A stretch of DNA of 64,000 nt from Oscillospiraceae bacterium (GTDB lineage Bacteria; Bacillota; Clostridia; Oscillospirales; Oscillospiraceae): positions 1 through 64,000 of the forward strand of contig JAFQGT010000016.1 in the NCBI GenBank assembly GCA_017415425.1. The letters are read 5' to 3'. Positions within the stretch are counted from its first letter, which is position 1. Every line of letters starts with the position of its first letter. The translations under genes and the position numbers were made by a program. The notes below the pieces were generated by a model, which was given only the letters and a program-made list of their open reading frames with translations, was not told the origin of the DNA and searched no databases. Positions 24,767 through 32,466 of this stretch are shown piece after piece.

Positions 24767-25213
24767 ATGCTAAAAAATATTCCTTCCATCCTCTCCCCCG
24801 AACTGCTGAAGGTTCTGTCTGAGATGGGTCACTCCGATCGCATTTGCATCGGTGACGGCAACTTCCCCGGCGCATCTATGTCCAAAGCCAAGAACGCCAT
24901 CTTCCTGCGGGCTGACGGTCACGGCGTACCCGAGCTTCTGGATGCCATCCTGCAGGTATTCCCTCTGGACACCTATGTAGAAAAGCCCGCTGTTCTGATG
25001 GAAAAGATGGACTGCGACAAGGATCTGGTGATCCCCGTATGGGACGAGTACAAGTCCATCATTGCCAAGTACGACGACCGTGGTGCTGAAGCTGTGGACA
25101 ACATTGACCGCTTCAAGTTCTACGACGAGGCCAAGGATTGCTACTGCATCCTCCAGTCCGGCGAGACCGCTATCTATGCAAACATCATTTTGCAGAAAGG
25201 CGTTATCAAGTAA
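24767..25213 (+). CDS. fucU: L-fucose mutarotase
   Basis: FucU (148 residues) belongs to the RbsD/FucU family, which interconverts the alpha and beta anomers of the sugar, supplying the form used by the isomerase. The conserved motif SEMGHSDRICIGDGNFP carries the catalytic His. ADGHGVPELLDAI and the C-terminal SGETAIYANIILQKG complete the family pattern. It follows fucI on the same strand with a strong RBS (GGAGG) and a terminator-like stem between. Together with fucI and the LacI gene this supports fucose or a similar sugar as substrate. Confidence 0.93.
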   Translation: MLKNIPSILSPELLKVLSEMGHSDRICIGDGNFPGASMSKAKNAIFLRADGHGVPELLDAILQVFPLDTYVEKPAVLMEKMDCDKDLVIPVWDEYKSIIAKYDDRGAEAVDNIDRFKFYDEAKDCYCILQSGETAIYANIILQKGVIK

Positions 25214-25267
25214 AACGATTTTTTCAATATCGGGCGGGCTTACTCCCGCCGCAAGCGCAAAACACAA

Positions 25268-25294
25268 CCGCAGCACCGTCTAACGGTGCTGCGG
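25268..25294. terminator. Bidirectional hairpin after fucU
   Basis: CCGCAGCACCG/CGGTGCTGCGG with a five-base loop. The T-tract is interrupted on both sides (TTAATTGTT and TTGTGTTTT), so it is probably weaker than average. Confidence 0.7.
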
Positions 25295-25320
25295 TTAATT
25301 GTTCGACAAACGAAATTGGT

Positions 25321-25806
25321 TTATTCGAGTATAAACTCTGCCCACACAGAGCATTCTGTTGATTTTCCTTCACCTGTGTCTACATTGCAGGTGGAAAGAA
25401 AACGATATGTTCCTGGTTTGTTGACATCATACATTCCTGTGAGGGTGTATGCCTTGCTGCCCAATTTTTTGGCCCGCAGTTCGTAGGCGATAGCATCAAA
25501 GGCAGTATCCATTAACGCACAACTAACCCATTCGCCATTTTCGAGTCTTTCAATAGAGTACGCTTCGCCATAGATAACAGAATACTCTGTGTCGTTCCTC
25601 CAATTAATCACGATTGTTGTTTTGTCGGGATGAACGTATATTCCACTGGCTTGTATCGAAATCCCATCGAAATCCGAATAGTCATTGCTCACTATAGTTT
25701 GTATCTCTGTAAAGTTAGGCTCTTCGTATTCCGGTTGGGTGTTATTGCATCCGACCAAGGCAAAGACGCAAACCGTTGCTAAAACGAATGCTATTAGCTT
25801 TTTCAT
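25321..25806 (-). CDS. Lipoprotein with an Ig-like domain
   Basis: The 161-residue precursor has a Lys-Lys start, a hydrophobic segment and a lipobox (FALVGC), so Cys20 should be lipidated and anchored on the outer face. The mature region (GISIQASGIYVHPDKTTIVI, then NWRNDTEY) resembles bacterial Ig-like domains found in Firmicutes lipoproteins. Start ATG at 25806 with AAAGGAG upstream. Expressed alone from its own promoter. Function unknown. Confidence 0.8.
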   Translation of the reverse strand: MKKLIAFVLATVCVFALVGCNNTQPEYEEPNFTEIQTIVSNDYSDFDGISIQASGIYVHPDKTTIVINWRNDTEYSVIYGEAYSIERLENGEWVSCALMDTAFDAIAYELRAKKLGSKAYTLTGMYDVNKPGTYRFLSTCNVDTGEGKSTECSVWAEFILE

Positions 25807-25855
25807 AGAATCACACTCCTTTGTCAAATTCAAGTTTATCGAACTGTTTGGTTTC

Positions 25856-25884
25856 ATACTATCACACGATTGGAGATTATGCAA
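25856..25884 (-). promoter_or_regulatory. Promoter of the Ig-like lipoprotein gene
   Basis: The minus strand has TTGCAT (25879-25884), 17 bases, then TAGTAT (25856-25861). Confidence 0.55.
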
Positions 25885-25888
25885 GAAC

Positions 25889-25917
25889 AGGCACAACAGC
25901 ATAAGCTGTTGTGCCTG
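25889..25917 (-). terminator. Terminator-like hairpin downstream of metY
   Basis: A GGCACAACAGC/GCTGTTGTGCC hairpin lies 30 bases past the metY stop. There is no long T-tract on the minus-strand exit side, so its strength is uncertain. Confidence 0.5.
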
Positions 25918-25946
25918 TTAACTTTTGTGTTGTGGTGTCTTTTTTA

Positions 25947-27233
25947 TTATACCTTGTCGATGGCCTGCTTCAGATCGGCGATCAGATCCTCGACATTTTC
26001 CAAACCGCAGCTGAGACGGATCAGATCCGCGCCTACGCCGGCTGCATCCAGTTCCGCATCCGTCATCTGCCGGTGGGTGGAGGATGCCGGGTGCAGACAG
26101 CAGGTGCGGGAGTCTGCCACGTGGGTCTCAATGGAGCCCAGCTGCAGATGCTTCATAAACACCTCTGCCGCCTGCCGGCCGCCCTTGAGGCCAAAGGAAA
26201 TGACACCGCAGGAGCCGTTCGGCATATATTTCTGAGTACGCTCATAGTACTTATCACTCTTCAGACCGCCATACTTGACCCAAGCTACCTTCTCATTGGC
26301 ATTCAAGAACTCTGCAATGGCCTGGGCGTTGCTGCAGTGCTGTTTCATCCGGAAAGGCAGACTCTCCAGACCCAAATTCAGATAAAATGCGCTTTGAGGA
26401 GACTGGATAGAACCCAGATCCCGCATCAGCTGGACAGTACACTTGGTGATGAACGCACCGGCCAAACCAAAGCGCTCTGTATAGGTGACCCCGTGGTAGC
26501 TGTCGTCGGGGGTACACAGGCCGGGGAACTTATCGGGGTACTTGGTCCAGTCGAACTTGCCGCTGTCTACGATACAGCCGCCCACCGCCACACCGTGGCC
26601 GTCCATATACTTGGTGGTGGAGTGGGTGACGATATCAGCGCCCCACTCAATGGGCCGGCAGTTGACGGGGGTAGCAAAGGTATTGTCGATGATGAAGGGC
26701 ACGCCGTTGTCGTGGGCAGCCTTGGCAAAGACCTCGATGTCCAGCACATTCAGAGCCGGGTTTGCGATGGTCTCACCGAACACCAGCTTGGTGTTAGGAC
26801 GGATGGCAGCACATATCTCCTCATAGGTGGCATCGGGGCTGACAAAGGTAGTCTCAATGCCCATACGCTTCATCGTCACGGCAATCAGATTAAAGGTACC
26901 GCCGTAAATCGCTGATGAGGACACGATATGATCGCCGCAGGAGGCGATGTTAAACATAGCATAGAAGTTTGCAGCCTGTCCGGAACCGGTGAGCATAGCA
27001 GCCGTACCACCCTCCAGAGCAGCGATCTTGGCGGCCACCATATCGCAGGTGGGATTCTGTAGGCGGGAGTAGAAATAGCCGCTGGCCTCCAGGTCAAAAA
27101 GCTTGCCCATATCCTCAGAGGTGGCATACTTAAAGGTAGTGCTCTGAATAATAGGGATCTGCCGGGGTTCTCCGCTGGCGGGGCTGTAACCAGCCTGAAT
27201 GCACAAGGTTTCGGTTTTGAGTTTACGTTCCAT
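25947..27233 (-). CDS. metY: O-acetylhomoserine sulfhydrylase
   Basis: The 428-residue PLP enzyme belongs to the Cys/Met metabolism family. The Schiff-base lysine is in HSTTKYMDGHGVAVGG, and LTGSGQAANFYAMFNIA binds the phosphate. The length (about 430) and the ATPVNCRPIEWGADIV segment favour O-acetylhomoserine aminocarboxypropyltransferase (sulfide to homocysteine) over cystathionine synthases of about 380 residues. Own promoter, RBS GAGGTG. No T-box or S-box is seen in its short leader. Confidence 0.92.
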   Translation of the reverse strand: MERKLKTETLCIQAGYSPASGEPRQIPIIQSTTFKYATSEDMGKLFDLEASGYFYSRLQNPTCDMVAAKIAALEGGTAAMLTGSGQAANFYAMFNIASCGDHIVSSSAIYGGTFNLIAVTMKRMGIETTFVSPDATYEEICAAIRPNTKLVFGETIANPALNVLDIEVFAKAAHDNGVPFIIDNTFATPVNCRPIEWGADIVTHSTTKYMDGHGVAVGGCIVDSGKFDWTKYPDKFPGLCTPDDSYHGVTYTERFGLAGAFITKCTVQLMRDLGSIQSPQSAFYLNLGLESLPFRMKQHCSNAQAIAEFLNANEKVAWVKYGGLKSDKYYERTQKYMPNGSCGVISFGLKGGRQAAEVFMKHLQLGSIETHVADSRTCCLHPASSTHRQMTDAELDAAGVGADLIRLSCGLENVEDLIADLKQAIDKV

Positions 27234-27260
27234 AAAATCACCTCAAAAATAGATAGGGCA

Positions 27261-27289
27261 ATTGTAATACCCGGTAGAAATTTTGTCAA
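27261..27289 (-). promoter_or_regulatory. Promoter of metY
   Basis: The minus strand has TTGACA (27284-27289), 17 bases, then TACAAT (27261-27266), immediately after the ltaE stop. Confidence 0.75.
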
Positions 27290-27296
27290 ATGGATT

Positions 27297-28340
27297 TTAC
27301 AGGCTGTCCAGAACCTCCAGAAGTTTCTGCACATCCTCCTCAGTGGTGGCCCAGGAAGTGGCCAGGCGGAGAATGGTATGCTCCGCATCCGGCTTTTCCC
27401 AGAAACCGGCCGCCACCGATTCCTCCAGCTTCTGACGCTGGCTGTCGGCGAGCCGGACAAACACCTGATTGGTGGGAGAGCCATAGCAAAGCTCCAGGCC
27501 CTTTTGTTGCAGCTTTTTCCGAATGGTATCGGCGTGGGCAACTGCTGTACCGCCGATCTTAAAATACAGGTCATCTGTAAATAGGATATCAAACTGGATT
27601 CCCAAAATTCTGCCCTTGGCAAGCAGCGCGCCGTGCTGTTTCATCAGTGTGAAGAAGTGAGGGATCAGACCCGGCTGAGGGATCACCACCGCCTCGCCAA
27701 ACAGCGCACCGCACTTGGTACCTCCGATGTAGAACACATCGCACAACCGGGCAAGATCCTGCAATGTCACATCATTTCCCGGGCAAGCCAGGCCGTAAGC
27801 CAGTCTCGCGCCATCCAGATACAAATGCAGGTTATACTCCCGGCAAACCGCCCGGATCTCCTCCAGTTCCCTAAGGTTGTACAAAGTACCGCTTTCCGTA
27901 GGCTGGGAGATATAGACCATTCCGGGCATCACGATGTGATCCCGGTTATCGTCCTGCAGATAGCTTTCCGCCACCTTGCGAATACCGACAGCATCCAACT
28001 TTCCGTCCTGCTGGGGCACGGTCATCACTTTGTGTCCGCCGCACTCAATGGCGCCGGCCTCGTGGCCTTGAATATGACCTGTCTCCGCCGCGATGACGCC
28101 CTGATAAGGCCGCAGCAGGTACTTGATGATCATCGAATTGGTCTGGGTACCGCCGGATAGAAAAAACACCTCCGCATTGGGAGCGCAGCAAGCTGCACGG
28201 ATCTTCTCCCGAGCAGATTCACAATAATCGTCTGTTCCGTAGCCGGGGGTCTTTTCCAGGTTGGTCTGCACCAAGCGCTCAAGAATGTTCGGATGGGCGC
28301 CTTCCATATAGTCAGAGGCAAAAAACAGCTTGTCCTGCAT
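27297..28340 (-). CDS. ltaE: Low-specificity threonine aldolase
   Basis: This 347-residue PLP enzyme cleaves threonine or allo-threonine to glycine and acetaldehyde. The conserved features are FFLSGGTQTNSMIIKYL near residue 60, HIQGHEAGAIEC, LDGARLAYGL (Asp pairs with the PLP nitrogen) and the lysine in FYIGGTKCGALFGEAVV. The family also includes beta-eliminating lyases, but the full motif set fits LtaE. Start ATG with GGGGAGAAG upstream. It precedes metY, which has its own promoter. Confidence 0.9.
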   Translation of the reverse strand: MQDKLFFASDYMEGAHPNILERLVQTNLEKTPGYGTDDYCESAREKIRAACCAPNAEVFFLSGGTQTNSMIIKYLLRPYQGVIAAETGHIQGHEAGAIECGGHKVMTVPQQDGKLDAVGIRKVAESYLQDDNRDHIVMPGMVYISQPTESGTLYNLRELEEIRAVCREYNLHLYLDGARLAYGLACPGNDVTLQDLARLCDVFYIGGTKCGALFGEAVVIPQPGLIPHFFTLMKQHGALLAKGRILGIQFDILFTDDLYFKIGGTAVAHADTIRKKLQQKGLELCYGSPTNQVFVRLADSQRQKLEESVAAGFWEKPDAEHTILRLATSWATTEEDVQKLLEVLDSL

Positions 28341-28372
28341 AGCACTTCTCCCCTATTGCAAAAGTTTTTCTT

Positions 28373-28401
28373 ATTTTATCACGGTTTTTTTGCAATTGCA
28401 A
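28373..28401 (-). promoter_or_regulatory. Promoter of ltaE
   Basis: The minus strand has TTGCAA (28396-28401), 17 bases, then TAAAAT (28373-28378). Confidence 0.6.
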
Positions 28402-28414
28402 TCCATAACCGCAA

Positions 28415-28438
28415 AAAGCCCCGGAGGACCGGGGCTTT
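28415..28438 (-). terminator. Terminator of the aldo-keto reductase gene
   Basis: An AAAGCCCCGG/CCGGGGCTTT hairpin is followed on the minus strand by a T-run. Confidence 0.85.
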
Positions 28439-28446
28439 GGTACGTA

Positions 28447-29625
28447 TCAATAGAGTTTTAGAATTTCCACACCTTTGCGGGCGATTCGGTAAATAGGACC
28501 TTCCAGGGCCTTGCTGGCGTTTTTCAGTTCCTGCCGGATCTGGATCTGCTGGGGGCAGTGGCTCTCGCATTTGCCGCAGCCGATGCAGTTATAGGCGGCC
28601 GTAGAGTCCTTTCTGGCAGCACTGCACATAAAGTGCTCCTTCACACCTGCAAACCAACCTTCTGCCGCCAGACGGTTATATGCTGCAAAGGTGCCTGGAA
28701 TATCCACACCCTTGGGACAGGGCATACAGTAGCCGCAGCCGGTGCAGCCTACCTTCATTTTGGCGTTGATGGCCGCCACCACATTGCGGAGCATCGTTTC
28801 CTCCCGGGCGCCCATCTCACCAACCCGGGCAGACGATGCGGTCTGCAGATTGTCCTGCACCATTTCCATCGTGTTCATACCGGACAGCACGCAGGTAACT
28901 TCCTTCTGATTCCAAAGCCAGCGGAAAGCCCACTGGGCAGGGGTATACTGCAGGGGGTGCTTCTCAAATTCCTCCACCGCAGCCTGAGGCAGGCGGTTAA
29001 CCAGCTTGCCGCCCCGCAGCGGCTCCATAATGATCACAGGAATGCCCTTTTCATAGGCATACTGCAATCCACGGCGGCCGGCTTGGGAGTGTTCATCCAT
29101 ATAATTGTACTGGATCTGGCAGAAATCCCAATCATACGCATCCAGAAGCTTGCAGAACATATCGGAATTGCCGTGGTAGGAAAAGCCGATCTGCCGGATG
29201 GCACCGCTGCGCTTCTTCTCCTCCAAAAATTCCAGAATGCCCAGCTTTTTCAGCCGTTCCCAGGTCTGCACATCGGTGAGCATATGCATCAGATAATAGT
29301 CGATGTAATCGGTCTTCAGCCGGGCCAGATGCTCCTGGAACAACCGCTCCATCTTCTCCCGGGTCTTGATGAGATAGTGGGGCAGCTTGGTGGCGATGTA
29401 GATCTTCTCCCGCAGGTTATTCCTGTCAAAGATCGTGCCGATGGCCGCCTCACTGCCGGGGTAAATGTAAGCGGTGTCGAAGTAATTCACGCCGCCCTCG
29501 ATGGCCGCCAGGATCTGGCGCTCCGTTTCCTCCAGATCAATTGCGCCTGCAGTGCGCTGAAAGCGCATACAGCCAAAGCCCAGCACAGAGATATCGTTGC
29601 CGTATTTGTCCTTGCGATATTGCAT
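28447..29625 (-). CDS. Aldo/keto reductase with C-terminal ferredoxin-type clusters
   Basis: The 392-residue protein has an AKR barrel at residues 1-280 (VLGFGCMRFQRT, the catalytic Tyr region NYFDTAYIYPGSE, and TKLPHYLIK). A C-terminal 4Fe-4S domain follows with CTGCGYCMPCPKG and CIGCGKCESHCP. The combination is widespread in anaerobes and probably couples NAD(P)H- or ferredoxin-dependent reduction of an unknown carbonyl compound. Start ATG at 29625 with GAGGGAAG upstream; an in-frame ATG 30 bases earlier lacks a site. Own promoter and terminator. Confidence 0.88.
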   Translation of the reverse strand: MQYRKDKYGNDISVLGFGCMRFQRTAGAIDLEETERQILAAIEGGVNYFDTAYIYPGSEAAIGTIFDRNNLREKIYIATKLPHYLIKTREKMERLFQEHLARLKTDYIDYYLMHMLTDVQTWERLKKLGILEFLEEKKRSGAIRQIGFSYHGNSDMFCKLLDAYDWDFCQIQYNYMDEHSQAGRRGLQYAYEKGIPVIIMEPLRGGKLVNRLPQAAVEEFEKHPLQYTPAQWAFRWLWNQKEVTCVLSGMNTMEMVQDNLQTASSARVGEMGAREETMLRNVVAAINAKMKVGCTGCGYCMPCPKGVDIPGTFAAYNRLAAEGWFAGVKEHFMCSAARKDSTAAYNCIGCGKCESHCPQQIQIRQELKNASKALEGPIYRIARKGVEILKLY

Positions 29626-29653
29626 AGGTCTTCCCTCCCGGATATTTTTCTCC

Positions 29654-29682
29654 ATTGTAGCACGAAGCGGCCACTATCACAA
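29654..29682 (-). promoter_or_regulatory. Promoter of the aldo-keto reductase gene
   Basis: The minus strand has TTGTGA (29677-29682), 17 bases, then TACAAT (29654-29659). Confidence 0.6.
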
Positions 29683-29788
29683 GGGGCTTCTTACCGGGAA
29701 TAAGTAGGTCAGCAAACCCGTCCCCCTCTTATAATCATAAGGAGAGCATATCATAATTTGTCATATTGCACAATATTTTATTTTATAG

Positions 29789-29817
29789 TTGATATTTTAT
29801 TATTGATATGGTATAGT
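29789..29817 (+). promoter_or_regulatory. Promoter upstream of the short upstream ORF and lipoprotein
   Basis: TTGATA (29789-29794), 17 bases, then TATAGT (29812-29817). The surroundings are very AT-rich. Confidence 0.65.
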
Positions 29818-29858
29818 TTTGTTAGATAAAAAATATATTATCGAAAAGGGTAATTTAT

Positions 29859-29951
29859 ATGTGCTTTGAACGATTTGCAACAGCGCTACCTTTGTGCAAT
29901 TACCCATTATGGCGGGGGAAAATGAAAATTCTGATGTTTGCGCATAAGTAG
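29859..29951 (+). CDS. Short upstream ORF (30 codons) overlapping a terminator
   Basis: An ATG follows GAAAAGGG and TAATTTAT at a suitable distance and opens a 30-codon frame (MCFERFATALPLCNYP and on, ending MFAHK). Its stop codon lies inside the first arm of a terminator hairpin at 29940-29985. It sits 40 bases downstream of a promoter and 67 bases upstream of a lipoprotein gene. The arrangement is like a transcriptional attenuator or a leader peptide. The coding status is unproven, and the peptide has no recognisable runs of one amino acid. Confidence 0.4.
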   Translation: MCFERFATALPLCNYPLWRGKMKILMFAHK

Positions 29952-29985
29952 GGCTGTGGATCCGCCGCTACTTATGCGCTTTTTT
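29940..29985 (+). terminator. Terminator overlapping the short upstream ORF
   Basis: A perfect 12-base stem, GCGCATAAGTAG with CTACTTATGCGC, is followed by TTTTTT. The stop codon TAG of the short frame is the last triplet of the first arm. Confidence 0.85.
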
Positions 29986-30017
29986 GAAATAATCTATTTT
30001 TGTAGGAGGGACTCAAT

Positions 30018-30749
30018 ATGAAAAAGTATATATGCCTTTTAATGTCACTGGTGATTTTAATGATGACTGTCGGCTGCGCAGCCCTTGACGGAGGAACTCC
30101 TACACTGCCCACTGACGAAACCTCTACACAGCCAACGGAAGATACGCCCGTACTGCCGCCTGCAAGATGGGGGAACGGGATGTATGTAAGTTTTTCCGGA
30201 CAGGTTTCTTTTGAAGATGCGCTGGAAAATGCAGATGCCATTGCCAGGATCCGGATCGGGGATTGGCTGTGCGAGGATACCGAAGGCTTCGAATCATTCT
30301 TTGAAGCAGAGGTATTGGAGTGTATCAAAGGGGAGCTTCCCCAAACCTTTGTGTTAGCACAGTTCGGAAACTCCATACATTCTGCATGCCTTTTATTTAC
30401 CTACGGAAATGAGCTGTTTGTTTTCCTGGAAAGATTAAAAATCGAACCCTTTGAAGCCTTGTTTGAAAATACGGATTTTCAAATGTATGCAACCCGGGGT
30501 GAATACCAATCCGTCTTTGATGTGTCCTATGATAAGAACGGCAAGCGGTATTATTGCGACACTTACGGCGCGGTGGGAAAGGGAATGGATGAATACCTTC
30601 CGTCTCTTTACGAAACAGATAGGGAACTTTTCAAAGAGGTCTATGACTATGCTATGGAAGATGATCCCGTACGCAAGACAGCAGGGCGCAGATATAAGTA
30701 TGTGTTTGCAGAAGATGATGTGATTGCCTTAATTCAGCAGTACGAATAA
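30018..30749 (+). CDS. Lipoprotein of unknown function
   Basis: The 243-residue precursor has a Lys-rich start, a hydrophobic signal segment and a lipobox TVGC, so Cys20 should be lipidated. A Thr/Pro-rich linker (residues 25-50) follows, then a 190-residue mature domain with DADAIARIRIGDW-like and VLECIKGEL stretches that I do not recognise. RBS AGGAGG is strong. It lies upstream of a frameshifted secreted metalloprotease gene with a 30-base gap, suggesting one transcription unit for two surface proteins. Confidence 0.75.
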   Translation: MKKYICLLMSLVILMMTVGCAALDGGTPTLPTDETSTQPTEDTPVLPPARWGNGMYVSFSGQVSFEDALENADAIARIRIGDWLCEDTEGFESFFEAEVLECIKGELPQTFVLAQFGNSIHSACLLFTYGNELFVFLERLKIEPFEALFENTDFQMYATRGEYQSVFDVSYDKNGKRYYCDTYGAVGKGMDEYLPSLYETDRELFKEVYDYAMEDDPVRKTAGRRYKYVFAEDDVIALIQQYE

Positions 30750-30778
30750 TCAGACATTAATTACAGGAGGGTAAAGAT

Positions 30779-31647
30779 ATGAAGAAATATATGTTGAAAT
30801 CCTTGCTGATCATCTTTGTTTTTATTTTCTACTGAGTTCAACCGATGTTGTATCGGCGCATTCCAGTTCACAGAGTGGAATTTTGGAAGAGACTAATCAT
30901 CCAATTGGTGTCGATGGATTGGGTAATCTTGTATACGCTAACTGCATCGGCGGAGAAGATGTTGGCTGGTGTGCTTATGAAGAGAGACACATGAACGAAA
31001 CTTCTATGACATATTCGTTCCAGGATGGGAATGCTTTTCTTTTGGATGAAAACAAAGCCGACACCCACACTGCCGCTAGCCGTTGGAGTGGAACGGTGAA
31101 CTTTCAGTATGAAGAAGAGGGTGGCGCAATAGAGATAACTATGATAAATACGATGCCTATACGCTATGATGAAGATGGTAATGAAATAATTGTTTACGCA
31201 ACAACAGAACCCACACAATCTGGTGTGAATGGACATCCACAAAAGTGGAAGATTACTTTGAACTACAGGTTCAATGCCGATATAACCCCTGGGGTGATCG
31301 CCCATGAATTTGGCCACGTAATTGGATTGAATGACTTATATGAATCCCAGAATTCTAACAAACTAATGTATTACAGCAGGACTGAGAATACCCACTCTCC
31401 CACCTCATCAGACAGATGGGGCGCAAAGGTGATCACCGGTCAGCATACAAGCCACACCTGGGGATACAAATACCACAGCACCACCACTTCCGGCAGCAAC
31501 CGGCATGTAAATTACTGCACCAGCTGCAATGGATTTCCTGCTCAAAAAACGATCTCAAACTGTATCTATAACGCCAATAATGTTTGCAGACTCTGCGGTA
31601 CGCCTGCCGGTCAGCAGCCGTGGTCCGTACCACACGAAACGGAATAA
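30779..31647 (+). pseudogene. Secreted zinc metalloprotease with a frameshifted signal peptide
   Basis: The frame from the ATG at 30779 (RBS ACAGGAGGG) reads MKKYMLKSLLIIFVFIFY and stops at a TGA. The second frame, open from 30781 to 31647, continues the hydrophobic stretch (CFYFLLSSTDVVSAHSSS) and then the mature protein. Joining them across the T-rich stretch at about 30820-30830 restores one signal peptide. The mature part carries the metzincin motif HEFGHVIGLNDLY near its middle and ends with paired cysteines (YCTSCNG, CRLCGTP) that may bind zinc. It resembles matrixin-like proteases. A single-base change, sequencing error or slippage are all possible. Confidence 0.65.
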
Positions 31648-31661
31648 ATGCATAAAAAACA

Positions 31662-31684
31662 GGGGCGGCCACTGGCCGCCCCTT
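31662..31684. terminator. Bidirectional terminator between the metalloprotease and anti-sigma genes
   Basis: AGGGGCGGCC/GGCCGCCCCT with a three-base loop. The minus-strand exit side reads GTTTTTTATG, which favours termination of the sigma/anti-sigma operon. Confidence 0.8.
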
Positions 31685-31710
31685 CTGCTTTTGATTTGGG
31701 ATCATAGATA

Positions 31711-32466
31711 TCAAGATCTTGGGGTTTCCTCCCAGGGGAGCAGCTGCACGGCTACCGTGTCGCCGGGTGCTATGGCGCAATCCGGGTCTGCCTCCGTAAA
31801 CACATACCGGCAGCCGTCGGCGCTTGCGCTGTCCCCCTCCTCGGTTTCAAACAAGTACAGCATCCAATCTGTCTCCAGCTTTCCCGCCACCTTGTGCAGG
31901 AAGCCTTTTTTCGCATAGTCGGTTTGGTCGTTCGCCCCACCAACACGGGTCAGCAGCAGCGCCTGCTTAGTGAAGTAGGATGCGTCATATTTTTCGCAAA
32001 TCTTCAGCACCGCATCCCGGTCTTGCCCGGTCAGCTCCGGGTGGCTCTCCAGCCAGGTATCCAGCTCCTGCCGGGAAAAGAATACCGTGATCTCCGGAGA
32101 ATCCGCCTGTTCCAAACTGTGCTGCGCCCAGTAGCTTTGGTTTTGGCAGGTGTCGCTGACCGTCCCGGCGCTGGGGCGTTCCGTTTTCGTTTCATCGCTA
32201 TCCATAATACCGTCCATAGGATCTCTGGAGCCGATCAGAGAACTCTCATCCTCCCGCAACGGCGCATCCCCATTGGCGGCATTGTCCATCGCGACCTTTT
32301 TGCCCCCGCCCAATCCCCAAAAAGCTCCGCAGATCAGACACAGGCAGGCAGCAGCTGCCACCAGGGGGATCCAATAGGGTCTATTCCGTTTGGCAGGCAG
32401 TTCACTGCGCTCCAGCAGATCCTCATCCAATCCGCCGATCCATTCCAATAACTGCATCCGACTCAT
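31711..32466 (-). CDS. Putative membrane anti-sigma factor
   Basis: The 251-residue protein has a short cytosolic N-terminus (SRMQLLEWIGGLDEDLLER), one transmembrane helix at about 32-50 and an extracellular region (51-251). The layout and position, overlapping the ECF sigma gene by ATGA, are those of a cognate membrane anti-sigma factor. The cytosolic part has no zinc HCC motif, so it is not a ZAS-type domain. The extracellular domain (FFSRQELDTWLESHPE) is not recognised. It would hold the sigma factor inactive until a surface signal acts. Confidence 0.65.
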   Translation of the reverse strand: MSRMQLLEWIGGLDEDLLERSELPAKRNRPYWIPLVAAAACLCLICGAFWGLGGGKKVAMDNAANGDAPLREDESSLIGSRDPMDGIMDSDETKTERPSAGTVSDTCQNQSYWAQHSLEQADSPEITVFFSRQELDTWLESHPELTGQDRDAVLKICEKYDASYFTKQALLLTRVGGANDQTDYAKKGFLHKVAGKLETDWMLYLFETEEGDSASADGCRYVFTEADPDCAIAPGDTVAVQLLPWEETPRS

